This document shows positions 16,723 through 23,771 of a DNA stretch of 30,233 nt, in pieces. The number at the start of each line of letters is the position of its first letter. The first letter of the stretch is position 1. The notes under the pieces were generated by a model, which worked only from the letters and a program-made list of their open reading frames with translations, was not told the DNA's origin and made no database searches. The translations under genes were made by a program, and so were the position numbers. The stretch covers positions 1 to 30,233 of the forward strand of contig CALAVE010000020.1 in the NCBI GenBank assembly GCA_937892215.1. The letters are read 5' to 3'. The DNA is from an uncultured Porphyromonadaceae bacterium (GTDB lineage Bacteria > Bacteroidota > Bacteroidia > Bacteroidales > Muribaculaceae).

Positions 16723-17772
16723 CTAATAGGCTTCGTCGATATTGAAATGAAAGTCTGCCGCAGGTTGTGAATATTGCTCCAAGGCTTTATTCAACTTTTT
16801 TCTCATCTCACGCACGACAGCATTGGGCGACAGTATGCGCACACCCGGGCCAAAGCCCAACATCAGAGAGAAGAATTCCCAATTTGGTTCCACAATCACG
16901 GAGAAAATCAGGCTTCCGTCCTCCCCCCTATCGCGCACGACTCGCTGCGACGAGTGAACGGGCTTAGTGGCGATATAGCCAGCCTGTTCCCTTGAGGCCC
17001 AGAAGATTATCTTCACCGGCTTACTCCAGTGCGTCACACCCACCATATCATCGAAATAGGTTTCCGGGTCAAATTCCGGGTTGTCACGATAAGGGATATC
17101 GGCCATCTCTTGTATCGACTCTATTCTGTCGAGTGCGAAATTGTAAAGCATTCCCTTCTTTTGAGAAGTGCAGAAAAGGAACCACCGGTTTCGGTATTCC
17201 TTGAGCAGATGCGGGAACACGATGTAATAATTAGGTTGCCTTGCAGAAAACGACTTATACTTCACTTTGATGGTCTGCCTACGTGAGATGTAGTTATAAA
17301 GCGGATTGATGAGACTTAGCCCCTTCAGGTTGCTGTTGCGCTCAAAGTCCACAATCTTCTTATGACCGCGCGCCACGGCCAGATTATCTTGAAGTCGGCT
17401 CACCACATCGGCCATCTCATTGAAATGGTCGAAATCCTCAAACTGGCGTAGCAGGTTCACGGCCTCGGTCATAGTGTCGATATCGCCCTGCGAGAGGGGC
17501 AGGTTCATGATGGAATAATCGGGGTCGGAATACCTGTAATACTTATGGTCATATACTTCGATTGGGGCGTTATAGCCGAGTTTTTCGCTTCGCATCATCT
17601 GCAGGTCGGCCTGGATGGTGCGCAGAGAGACACCGCGACGTATTCCCTCGAATTCATACAGGGCATCGGAACAGGCATCAATTAAATCCTGCAGAGTCCA
17701 TCGCCTATAAGGATTTCTAAGACAATTGTCAATGGTCTTATAACGGATAAGGGCATTTTTATTGACTGGCAT
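16723..17772 (-). CDS. WYL-domain transcriptional regulator
   Basis: This 349-residue protein has an N-terminal winged helix-turn-helix (about 8-75; WTLQDLIDACSDAL and VSLRTIQADLQMMRSEKLGY), a central WYL domain (about 140-230; FPHLLKEYRNRWFLFC, LYNFALDRIESI) and a C-terminal extension typical of the WCX region. WYL domains are thought to sense nucleic acids or nucleotides and control stress and defence genes. It is the last gene of the kinase-Thg1-RlaP operon, 15 bp after RlaP. It is the best candidate for the factor binding the operator at 20284, 20343 and 28443, which would include its own promoter. Confidence 0.88.
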   Translation of the reverse strand: MPVNKNALIRYKTIDNCLRNPYRRWTLQDLIDACSDALYEFEGIRRGVSLRTIQADLQMMRSEKLGYNAPIEVYDHKYYRYSDPDYSIMNLPLSQGDIDTMTEAVNLLRQFEDFDHFNEMADVVSRLQDNLAVARGHKKIVDFERNSNLKGLSLINPLYNYISRRQTIKVKYKSFSARQPNYYIVFPHLLKEYRNRWFLFCTSQKKGMLYNFALDRIESIQEMADIPYRDNPEFDPETYFDDMVGVTHWSKPVKIIFWASREQAGYIATKPVHSSQRVVRDRGEDGSLIFSVIVEPNWEFFSLMLGFGPGVRILSPNAVVREMRKKLNKALEQYSQPAADFHFNIDEAY

Positions 17773-17787
17773 AACTAATATCGCTTA

Positions 17788-18981
17788 TTAATTAAACATT
17801 TCAAATTGCGTCTTTCTGATGTCAATCATCAGTTGGTTGACGAACTCTGTATCAATCTTCTCACGAATAGTTGATTGTTGCATCAACCGGTTCATTTGTT
17901 CTTTCTCATTCTCGAGGAGGCCGATAATTTCATCATACTCAAACTTGTGATTACGCACATTCATCAAGAACTCTCTGTCCCAAGTGCGTTGCAGGATTAT
18001 TCCCTTACCTTCTGCAATCTCGCATGCCATGTGTATCATGCGGAAACAGTGCATCATGTTCTTGGAATCATAGCTCTTGTCAAGGTTTGACTCATAGCGC
18101 TTGGGATTGCGTTCCTTTACCCAAGCTTGATATTCAGCATACTGACGACAATGCACCGAGTATCCGCTCTGGTTGTAAGAAATGAAGCAGATTGGACGGG
18201 AATCCTTGTCATCGATGGACGACAACCTCAACTCTGTGCTGGAGGTATCTGCATTGATTACGCCGCGATAACCGATTGGCGACAAACTGTTCAATCGGCT
18301 CTTTGTAGTTTCAATATTGGAATCACCGAAGAATTCATAGGCAAATGACAAGAATACCTGGTCTTCCGCCCAATCTATGCCGGCAACATGTGCTCCGAAA
18401 TCATAATATACGCCATAAACGTCGTGCATGTTCGGGACATTGACAAGTCCGCAAAACTCCTGATGCAATGAGCGGTTAGCAAGCCAGTCCTTGAACTTAG
18501 TGCTTCCCTGCCCCTTGAACGTATAGATAAAATCGTAGGGTGACAGACGATTTGTGACTGGATTTACAATTTTCTTGTTGAGCCCCCTGGCTTTCTCAAT
18601 CTGCGACTTGGCATAGCCGAAGAACGGATTGAAGCATTGCTTGCTGATGAATTGCTCGCGGTTATCGAGCAGCATCTTCATCAAGGGATGCACCGAGCCG
18701 ATTATCTTGCCTTCGGGCACAAAGAGGCACTCTAACACAGTTGGGTTAGATTTCAATAGCAGTCTTACCAGCTCACCTATTTCAAACCAGGTATTGTCGT
18801 GGCGGCTATCTGTTACCTGGGGCCTGTAGCCAAAGCACCCAAACAATTCTTCCTTAGTGCAGACATACGCACCACTGGTGTCTATATCCGAATACTCGTT
18901 ATTGAGTCCATAGAGATGGCTGCCACGAATGAACTCATACAGCAGCCTACCATCGTTCCGTATAATGTCGAAATTGCTCAT
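17788..18981 (-). CDS. RlaP-like DNA polymerase beta superfamily nucleotidyltransferase
   Basis: The 397-residue protein has the nucleotidyltransferase signature GS (20-21) followed by DID (32-34), giving two metal-binding aspartates, within RGSHLYGLNNEYSDIDTSGAYV. The long C-terminal region includes MHCFRMIHMACEIAEGKG. This matches the polymerase-beta-type family named RlaP for its association with RNA ligases in RNA-repair clusters. The expected activity is nucleotide addition to, or modification of, RNA ends, but the exact reaction is not established here. Its ATG overlaps the Thg1 stop by 4 bp, indicating translational coupling. Confidence 0.82.
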   Translation of the reverse strand: MSNFDIIRNDGRLLYEFIRGSHLYGLNNEYSDIDTSGAYVCTKEELFGCFGYRPQVTDSRHDNTWFEIGELVRLLLKSNPTVLECLFVPEGKIIGSVHPLMKMLLDNREQFISKQCFNPFFGYAKSQIEKARGLNKKIVNPVTNRLSPYDFIYTFKGQGSTKFKDWLANRSLHQEFCGLVNVPNMHDVYGVYYDFGAHVAGIDWAEDQVFLSFAYEFFGDSNIETTKSRLNSLSPIGYRGVINADTSSTELRLSSIDDKDSRPICFISYNQSGYSVHCRQYAEYQAWVKERNPKRYESNLDKSYDSKNMMHCFRMIHMACEIAEGKGIILQRTWDREFLMNVRNHKFEYDEIIGLLENEKEQMNRLMQQSTIREKIDTEFVNQLMIDIRKTQFEMFN

Positions 18982-19754
18982 ATCTTCTCCTCGTTTGCCA
19001 TTTTCAATATCGTCATAATGAGTTCTGAGTATTCTTGACCAATTGGTAAATCATTGTTAATGTGCAGAACATTTCTGGTGAATGATGTTGCTTCACTGGT
19101 CACTGGGTTGAAGCCATGTCTCTGTTCTGTACGATAGTACATGCCAACGCCACGCGTCTGCCATAGTGGAAGGTCATTATAGTTTATTCCATTCTGTAAC
19201 AAAATCTCATGCTTCTCACTGTTCGGTATCCCCGACAAGCGTTTCTGAGCTTCAGATGCGGAAATCCCTATTTTACGCAGTGCCCAGTAACAGTGAGAAT
19301 TCAGAGAATTCCTATGTGCGTCTTCCTGTCGCCATCTGAAATAGTCAACCACGCACTCTTGGTTAGGCAGCGGAACCAATCGGTTGTCAAAAAAAGCGAG
19401 TATTCCCGTGTACTTGGTGAATGCCGCCGATGCTACGCCCGACAAGATTGACAGCAATTTTCTTTCCTTTCTGCCGAAAGTGTTATCATCCAAGTGGAAC
19501 AACAATGAAATTTCGTCGCTCTGGGTATATCCATAGATCATGCGGAAGCCACAGTCCATCAAGTGTCTTGTGGTTTCTACCATAGCATCGCGAAACTTTA
19601 TGTCAAAGGGCTTTTCCAAATCCCATTCCACCTTGGTGAGGCGAGTAAAGCCATGTCCGTCAAGACGAGCCACCAAGTAAACGCCTTCGAGCATAGTCCT
19701 GTCGAGCGACTGCTCGAAATGCCTCATCCGGTTATCAAGAATATCAAAGTCCAT
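18978..19754 (-). CDS. Thg1-like 3'-5' RNA polymerase
   Basis: The product from the ATG at 19754 is 258 residues and has the Thg1 signature: RLDGHGFTRLTK with metal ligand D32, and GYTQSDEISLLF with D80. Thg1 and Thg1-like proteins add nucleotides to RNA 5' ends in the 3'-5' direction. Bacterial members repair 5'-truncated tRNAs in a template-dependent way. The start was chosen because GGAGG lies 8 nt upstream; an in-frame TTG 15 nt earlier has no such site. It starts 3 bp after the kinase stop and overlaps RlaP by 4 bp. Confidence 0.9.
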   Translation of the reverse strand: MDFDILDNRMRHFEQSLDRTMLEGVYLVARLDGHGFTRLTKVEWDLEKPFDIKFRDAMVETTRHLMDCGFRMIYGYTQSDEISLLFHLDDNTFGRKERKLLSILSGVASAAFTKYTGILAFFDNRLVPLPNQECVVDYFRWRQEDAHRNSLNSHCYWALRKIGISASEAQKRLSGIPNSEKHEILLQNGINYNDLPLWQTRGVGMYYRTEQRHGFNPVTSEATSFTRNVLHINNDLPIGQEYSELIMTILKMANEEKI

Positions 19755-19756
19755 AA

Positions 19757-20230
19757 TTATTTCCTCCAAGGAGATATTTTAAATTTACTATTAATGTTAA
19801 TACTTACGAAGTATAGTTCATCAAAGCCCTCTTCAAGTGATGGCAGTTGCAGATTGTTGCTCGTACATGCGATTGCCTTCTGGGGTACTTTGAGGCCACG
19901 TTGCTCATTACGCCGCATACAATCTTTAACCTTGCTCTGAAAAAAGATGCCTATCACTTGATAACCATACTCCTTAGCTTTTTTGATGTATTTCTCACGA
20001 ACTGAGACCTCAGGATTAGTATTATCTACAACGAACGACTCGCCATTCTCAAGACATTTCATTAGTAACAAGTCCTCTTTACTACGGGTATGCAATATGT
20101 CGAGGCTGATATGTACATAGCCATTATCCAACAACATCTGCTCATAGAATGTCGTTTTACCGCTGGCCTGTATTCCCATGAATACTATGGCTTGCTTTTC
20201 CGAATATTTAAATGGCAGATAACGTGACAT
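19757..20230 (-). CDS. polynucleotide-kinase-like P-loop protein
   Basis: This 157-residue protein has a Walker A motif, GIQASGKTT (19-27), a likely catalytic Asp44 in ISLDILHTR, VVDNTNPEV, and a lid-like CMRRNEQRG. This is the arrangement of T4 Pnk-type 5' polynucleotide kinases and related AAA_33 proteins. No phosphatase or ligase domain is fused to it. As first gene of an operon with Thg1 and RlaP, it is inferred to phosphorylate the 5' ends of damaged RNA. A role in kinasing another metabolite cannot be excluded from sequence alone. Confidence 0.8.
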   Translation of the reverse strand: MSRYLPFKYSEKQAIVFMGIQASGKTTFYEQMLLDNGYVHISLDILHTRSKEDLLLMKCLENGESFVVDNTNPEVSVREKYIKKAKEYGYQVIGIFFQSKVKDCMRRNEQRGLKVPQKAIACTSNNLQLPSLEEGFDELYFVSININSKFKISPWRK

Positions 20231-20268
20231 CGCTTAAGAAAAAATTGTTGCAATTTCATTTTCGACTG

Positions 20269-20304
20269 CAAAATTAGCGATTTCTACGCAACCTATTTGC
20301 GTAG
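20269..20304 (-). promoter_or_regulatory. operator-promoter of the kinase-Thg1-RlaP-WYL operon
   Basis: On the minus strand the perfect palindrome CTACGCAA-N5-TTGCGTAG (20304-20284; centre ATAGG) is followed by 7 nt and then TAATTTTG (20276-20269), an exact -7 box. The operator covers the -33 position, where no TTTG occurs. Two related sites, at 20343 and 28443, have almost the same distance to their -7 boxes. The predicted leader to the kinase gene is about 30 nt. Confidence 0.8.
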
Positions 20305-20308
20305 TGCA

Positions 20309-20338
20309 TTTTTTTTGATGATTTTTTTGTGTTTTTTT
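20309..20338. other. phased T-tracts between the divergent operators
   Basis: Three runs of 8, 7 and 7 thymines at 20309-20316, 20322-20328 and 20332-20338 are spaced by about one helical turn, lying between two operator copies whose centres are 59 bp apart. Such tracts usually bend DNA and could help regulators at the two sites interact. Confidence 0.5.
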
Positions 20339-20342
20339 GTTG

Positions 20343-20379
20343 CTACGCAAATAAGATGCGGAGCATTGTTTTTACTTTG
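20343..20379 (+). promoter_or_regulatory. operator-promoter of the Y RNA-Ro-RtcB operon
   Basis: CTACGCAA-ATAAG-ATGCGGAG (20343-20363) matches the palindrome with two changes in the right arm. After 8 nt comes TTACTTTG (20372-20379), one mismatch from TAnnTTTG. The -33 TTTG is missing and the operator occupies its place. Transcription should begin near 20386 and run through the RNA genes into the Ro gene. Confidence 0.75.
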
Positions 20380-20428
20380 CACCCAGAAAATTATGACAGT
20401 GTTCATTGAATTATTGAAAGCAAGAAAA

Positions 20429-20552
20429 GGTGGCGGTTGCCGTAGTGAGGGGTTACTTCGTCGAGTAAACCGGAAATGTTGCAGAGCTTGGGGCTCTGAT
20501 TAACGCCGTTAGTGTTATCCTAAAGTCTCCTTGCGGCTGTTGCACCGCTACC
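20429..20552 (+). ncRNA. candidate Y RNA 1
   Basis: The 5' arm GGTGGCGGT (20429-20437) pairs with ACCGCTACC (20544-20552), nine pairs with one G-U. Inside the stem are UGCCGUAG (20438-20445), 8 nt, then UACUUC (20454-20459); the 3' side has CUGUUGC directly before the closing arm. GCCGUAG can pair with CUGUUGC around a conserved C-U mismatch, leaving a bulged U, like the bulged helix that Ro proteins bind in Y RNAs. The interior has hairpins GGTTACT/AGTAAACC and CAGAGC/GCTCTG but no tRNA arms. The call rests on four aligned copies and the Ro gene downstream. Confidence 0.75.
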
Positions 20553-20585
20553 TTTATTAAACGTATAACCCGCAATAAGGGAGAC
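20525..20585 (+). other. helix that competes with the Y RNA 1 stem
   Basis: GTCTCC-TTGCGG (20525-20536) is complementary to CCGCAA-TAAG-GGAGAC (20570-20585), twelve pairs with a 4-nt bulge. The helix crosses the outer stem of Y RNA 1 and places its CUGUUGC and closing arm in a loop. The two structures would be a pseudoknot or alternatives; perhaps a folding switch, or the result of chance or processing. Confidence 0.45.
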
Positions 20586-20590
20586 AAGAG

Positions 20591-20725
20591 AAGCAAGTGC
20601 CGTAGATGAGAAATACTTCGCAATGGGTGCATTGGGACGCCGGTTCGAGCCCGGCCTTGAATCGACAGATTCAAGTAGCTCAGATGGTAGAGCAAATGAT
20701 AGTCTTATCGATTGTTGCCTTGCTT
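20591..20725 (+). ncRNA. candidate Y RNA 2 with tRNA-like module
   Basis: AAGCAAG (20591-20597) pairs perfectly with CTTGCTT (20719-20725). UGCCGUAG (20598-20605), 8 nt and UACUUC (20614-20619) follow the 5' arm, and UUGUUGC directly precedes the 3' arm, as in the other three units. The interior holds a T arm, a closed acceptor-like hairpin and a D arm in permuted order. This is the two-part layout of bacterial YrlA-type Y RNAs: a Ro-binding stem joined to a tRNA-mimicking effector module. A hairpin with stem TGATA/TATCG (loop GTCT) follows the D arm. Confidence 0.82.
20639..20694 (+). other. circularly permuted tRNA-like module in Y RNA 2
   Basis: In order: T arm GCCGG-TTCGAGC-CCGGC (20639-20655); acceptor-like hairpin CTTGAAT-CGACAG-ATTCAAG (20656-20675), seven perfect pairs closed by a 6-nt loop; TA at positions equivalent to 8-9; D arm GCTC-AGATGGTA-GAGC (20678-20693); then A at position 26. 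Every spacing equals that of a real tRNA except that the acceptor ends are joined and the molecule opens at the anticodon side. It therefore cannot be aminoacylated but could be seen by tRNA-modifying or processing enzymes. Confidence 0.85.
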
Positions 20726-20729
20726 AATT

Positions 20730-20803
20730 AGCGGAGTGGAGCAGATGGTCAGCTCGCAAGTTTCATAAGCTTGAGGTCGCAGGTTCGAGTCCTGCCTCCG
20801 CCA
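20730..20803 (+). tRNA. tRNA-Met-like gene (CAU anticodon, initiator-like body)
   Basis: A complete cloverleaf: six acceptor pairs GCGGAG/CTCCGC with A1 opposite C72 unpaired, TG, D arm GAGC/GCTC, anticodon arm CAAGT-TTCATAA-GCTTG (anticodon at 20764-20766), variable AGGTC, and T arm GCAGG-TTCGAGT-CCTGC. TG before GAGC, the CATAA loop and AGGTCG resemble initiator tRNA-fMet, which also has an unpaired 1-72 position. However, the three G-C pairs typical of the initiator anticodon stem are absent and no CCA is encoded. It lies 4 nt after Y RNA 2 and 8 nt before Y RNA 3, inside their presumed transcript, so tRNA processing could release the flanking RNAs. Confidence 0.75.
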
Positions 20804-20811
20804 CAGAAAGA

Positions 20812-20927
20812 GCAGAATGCCGTAGGGCAACGGATACTTCGCTCCATCAATCTAAGGGAGGGTTTTTACTGGTTTTTCTCAAAAATCTTTGCGAGTCTCC
20901 CGCCCGAAGCCCGCCTGTCGCTTCTGC
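20812..20927 (+). ncRNA. candidate Y RNA 3
   Basis: GCAGAA (20812-20817) pairs with TTCTGC (20922-20927). UGCCGUAG (20818-20825), 9 nt and UACUUC (20835-20840) follow the 5' arm, and CUGUCGC precedes the 3' arm. The C in place of U keeps the mismatch opposite C in the GCCGUAG helix. The interior has a GGGAG/CTCCC stem and T-rich and A-rich segments that can pair, but no T or D arm. Only 8 nt separate it from the tRNA and from Y RNA 4. Confidence 0.72.
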
Positions 20928-20935
20928 AAACATAT

Positions 20936-21028
20936 AATGGTTGCCGTAGTGTAGAGATACTTCATTAGCTAGTACAAGCACAAGATTAGTAACCTTGGTT
21001 CGAAACTCTTCACGCCTGTTGCACCATT
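20936..21028 (+). ncRNA. candidate Y RNA 4
   Basis: AATGGT (20936-20941) pairs perfectly with ACCATT (21023-21028). UGCCGUAG (20942-20949), 8 nt and UACUUC (20958-20963) are on the 5' side, and CUGUUGC is on the 3' side immediately before the closing arm. At 93 nt it is the smallest unit. A GGTTCGAAAC segment recalls a T loop but its flanks do not pair. A short T-run follows the closing arm, so some transcripts may end here before the Ro gene 35 bp on. Confidence 0.72.
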
Positions 21029-21063
21029 TTTGAAATTATGTTTAACTATTAAATTTAACGAAG

Positions 21064-22587
21064 ATGAACTACAATTCTAAGTTGAAAGAGCTGAACAGCG
21101 TAATTAACCACGAGGGTGCCAAGGCCTATGCCATGACTCCCGAGTTGGAACTGTACACTGCCGTGGTAACGGCATCGCTGAGCGATGTCACCTACGAGAA
21201 GCAGGACGCACGCGTTGACCGAATTGCCCAACTCATTAGTAAAGTATCGCCGGAGTTTGTGGCTCGCCTCGCTGTGTACACTCGCACTGAGATGCATCTT
21301 CGTAGTATTCCCTTGTTGCTGCTTGTGGAACTTGCGAAGGTGCACAATGGCGATGACCTCGTGGCACGCGCCGTGGAGAAAACGGTTCTGCGCGCCGACG
21401 AAATCATGGAGTTGCTCATGTGCTATCAGTGGCGTAATCCATCGGAAGATGACCGTAAGAAACTTTCCAAACTGTCGCGTCAGATTCAGAACGGGCTGCA
21501 ACGAGCGTTTAACCGATTTGACGAGTACCAGTTTGCCAAATATGACCGCGACAATCTGGAGGTGAAGCTTCGCGACGCGCTGTTTTTGGTTCACCCCAAG
21601 GCAAAAAACGAAGAGCAGCAAGCAATCTTTAACAAAATTGTGAACCGCCAACTCGAGACGCCATACACTTGGGAGACAGAACTTTCGGCACTTGGCCAGC
21701 AAGAGTTTGAATCGGAGGAGCAAAAGCAGAATGCCCTCCGAGAGAAATGGGAAGAACTCATCTGCAGCGGCAAACTGGGTTATATGGCACTGATGCGAAA
21801 CCTTCGCAACATGCTTCAGGCCGATGTGTCATTGCCGGAGATGCAAAAGGTGGCAAGCCGGCTGTCAAACGAAGAAGAAGTGGCACGCTCCAAGCAACTG
21901 CCATTCCGCTACCTCGCCGCATACCGTGAGATAGAGCGCATGGACTCACTCCACACTTCCAACTTGATGAACGCGCTGGAAGCAGCTGTTAAGTATTCGG
22001 CTTCTAACATTCAAGGATTTGACGAAAACACCCGCATCCTGCTGGCATCTGACGTGAGTGGTTCCATGTGGACTCCTGTGAGCCAACGCAGTTCCGTACG
22101 CAATTATGACATCGGCATTTTGCTGTCGATGTTGCTACACACTCGCTGCAAGCAAGTGGTGGCTGGCATCTTTGGCGACGAATGGAAAGTGGTGAATATG
22201 CCCAGTGACACCCCTTTGATGGCTACGCGCAAGATGGAACAACTGGGCAACACGGTGGGGTTCAGCACCAACGGCTTCAAGGTGATAGACTGGCTGATGG
22301 GGCATCACCTTGTTATGGATAAAGTGATGATGTTCTCCGACATGCAGATGTGGGACAGCACAGGCCGATTCCAGAGCCTGGAAAATTCATGGCTTAAATA
22401 CAAGCAGATGGCACCTAAGGCCAAACTCTATCTGTTTGACCTTGCCGGCTACGGCCAGTTACCGCTTCGCCTTGCCGAGCCCGATGTGCATCTGATAGCC
22501 GGCTGGAGCGACCGCGTGTTCGACATCCTATCAGCCGTTGACAAGGGCGAAAGTGCCATAAGTGTAATCAACAAAACCGAAGTATAA
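21064..22587 (+). CDS. rsr: Ro60 orthologue, TROVE and vWA domains (Rsr)
   Basis: The 507-residue product has an alpha-helical TROVE domain over about residues 1-320 (YTAVVTASLSDVTYEKQDARVDRI, LAVYTRTEMHLRSIPLLLLVEL) and a C-terminal von Willebrand factor A domain with a MIDAS motif DVSGS (D330, S332, S334). Ro proteins form rings that bind Y RNAs on the outer surface and the 3' ends of misfolded or damaged RNAs in the central hole. In bacteria they work with exonucleases in RNA quality control. The four Y RNA candidates lie directly upstream on the same strand, and rtcB follows after 8 bp. Confidence 0.92.
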   Translation: MNYNSKLKELNSVINHEGAKAYAMTPELELYTAVVTASLSDVTYEKQDARVDRIAQLISKVSPEFVARLAVYTRTEMHLRSIPLLLLVELAKVHNGDDLVARAVEKTVLRADEIMELLMCYQWRNPSEDDRKKLSKLSRQIQNGLQRAFNRFDEYQFAKYDRDNLEVKLRDALFLVHPKAKNEEQQAIFNKIVNRQLETPYTWETELSALGQQEFESEEQKQNALREKWEELICSGKLGYMALMRNLRNMLQADVSLPEMQKVASRLSNEEEVARSKQLPFRYLAAYREIERMDSLHTSNLMNALEAAVKYSASNIQGFDENTRILLASDVSGSMWTPVSQRSSVRNYDIGILLSMLLHTRCKQVVAGIFGDEWKVVNMPSDTPLMATRKMEQLGNTVGFSTNGFKVIDWLMGHHLVMDKVMMFSDMQMWDSTGRFQSLENSWLKYKQMAPKAKLYLFDLAGYGQLPLRLAEPDVHLIAGWSDRVFDILSAVDKGESAISVINKTEV

Positions 22588-22595
22588 GACAAACA

Positions 22596-23771
22596 ATGGA
22601 AAAAGTAGAAATAATAAACAACCGTCCGGTGAAAATCTGGACTGACAAAGTGGAAGAATCGGCTATGAGCCAGATTAAGAACCTGACCACCCTACCCTTC
22701 CTCTTCCACCACCTGGCCATCATGCCCGACGTTCACGCCGGCATGGGGATGCCCATAGGAGGGGTTCTGGCATGCGTTGACGCTGTAATTCCCAATGCCG
22801 TGGGTGTAGATATAGGCTGCGGCATGTGTGCCGTAAAGACCAACTGGCGCACAGAGGACATTTCACCCGATGTGCTACGCAAGAAAATCATGCGTGGCAT
22901 CCGCGAGCGCATTCCTCTGGGCATGGCGCATCACAAGCAGGGTCAGGATGAGGGCTACATGCCACAGGGGCACGACATAGACAAACTGCACGTTGTGTCG
23001 CTACAGTACATAGCGGCCCGGAGGCAAGTTGGCACGCTTGGAGGAGGAAACCACTTCATTGAGCTGCAGCGAGATGAGGAAGGAGTGCTGTGGATTATGA
23101 TTCACTCCGGAAGCCGCAATCTGGGGAAGCAAGTGGGCGACTACTATAACAAGTTGGCTATCATGCTCAACGAGCGGTGGCATTCATGCGTCCCCACCGA
23201 TTTGCGACTTGCATTCCTGCCCCTGCGCACACAGGAATTCAGCAGTTACTGGGCTGAGATGCAGTATTGTGTGGATTTCGCCCTGTGTAACAGGCGCCTG
23301 ATGATGGAGCGCATCCAGGAGGTCCTCACCGATGCACTTCCCGGCATAGCGTTTGAGCCGATGATTAACATCGCGCACAACTATGCCGCATGGGAAAACC
23401 ACTTCGGCAAGGACGTGATTGTGCACCGCAAGGGTGCCACCCTTGCTCAAAAAGGCATCGTGGGCATCATACCCGGCTCGCAGGGCACAGCCTCATACAT
23501 AGTTGAAGGTCTGGGCAACCTCGATTCATTCAACAGTTGCTCACACGGAGCCGGCCGTCTTATGAGCCGCACGGCAGCCGTTAACACCCTCTCGCTGGAA
23601 GACGAGGTGAAGCGACTTGAGGATCAGGGAATAGTACACGCCATCCGCTCTAAGCGAGACTTGGAGGAAGCTGCCGGAGCGTACAAGGATATTGAAGATG
23701 TGATTGCCTTTGAATCCGACTTAGTGAAAGTGAAGACCCGGCTTACACCCATCGCCGTGATTAAAGGCTGA
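22596..23771 (+). CDS. rtcB: RtcB RNA-splicing ligase
   Basis: This 391-residue RtcB has all main motifs: PDVHAGMGMPIGGV (44-57), VGVDIGCGMC with metal ligands D72 and C75, GGGNHFIEL (149-157), HSGSRNLGKQVG (170-181), and SCSHGAGR with H317, the residue that receives GMP. RtcB joins RNA with 2',3'-cyclic phosphate or 3'-phosphate ends to 5'-OH ends, using GTP and Mn2+. In tandem with Ro, as in rsr-rtcBA loci, it indicates RNA repair. No RtcA cyclase gene is seen in the window. It is shorter than archaeal RtcB but complete. Confidence 0.95.
   Translation: MEKVEIINNRPVKIWTDKVEESAMSQIKNLTTLPFLFHHLAIMPDVHAGMGMPIGGVLACVDAVIPNAVGVDIGCGMCAVKTNWRTEDISPDVLRKKIMRGIRERIPLGMAHHKQGQDEGYMPQGHDIDKLHVVSLQYIAARRQVGTLGGGNHFIELQRDEEGVLWIMIHSGSRNLGKQVGDYYNKLAIMLNERWHSCVPTDLRLAFLPLRTQEFSSYWAEMQYCVDFALCNRRLMMERIQEVLTDALPGIAFEPMINIAHNYAAWENHFGKDVIVHRKGATLAQKGIVGIIPGSQGTASYIVEGLGNLDSFNSCSHGAGRLMSRTAAVNTLSLEDEVKRLEDQGIVHAIRSKRDLEEAAGAYKDIEDVIAFESDLVKVKTRLTPIAVIKG

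Noticed and set aside
20990..21012. T arm in Y RNA 4 (GGTTCGAAAC)
   Set aside because: The flanking bases do not form a 5-bp stem and no D arm or acceptor hairpin is near.
21055..21723. 222-residue minus-strand frame opposite the Ro gene
   Set aside because: It is a shadow of the Ro coding sequence with no recognisable domain; the plus-strand TROVE/vWA motifs are decisive.
22875..22882. CTACGCAA half-site within rtcB
   Set aside because: The only TGCG nearby is at the wrong spacing and no promoter element follows.
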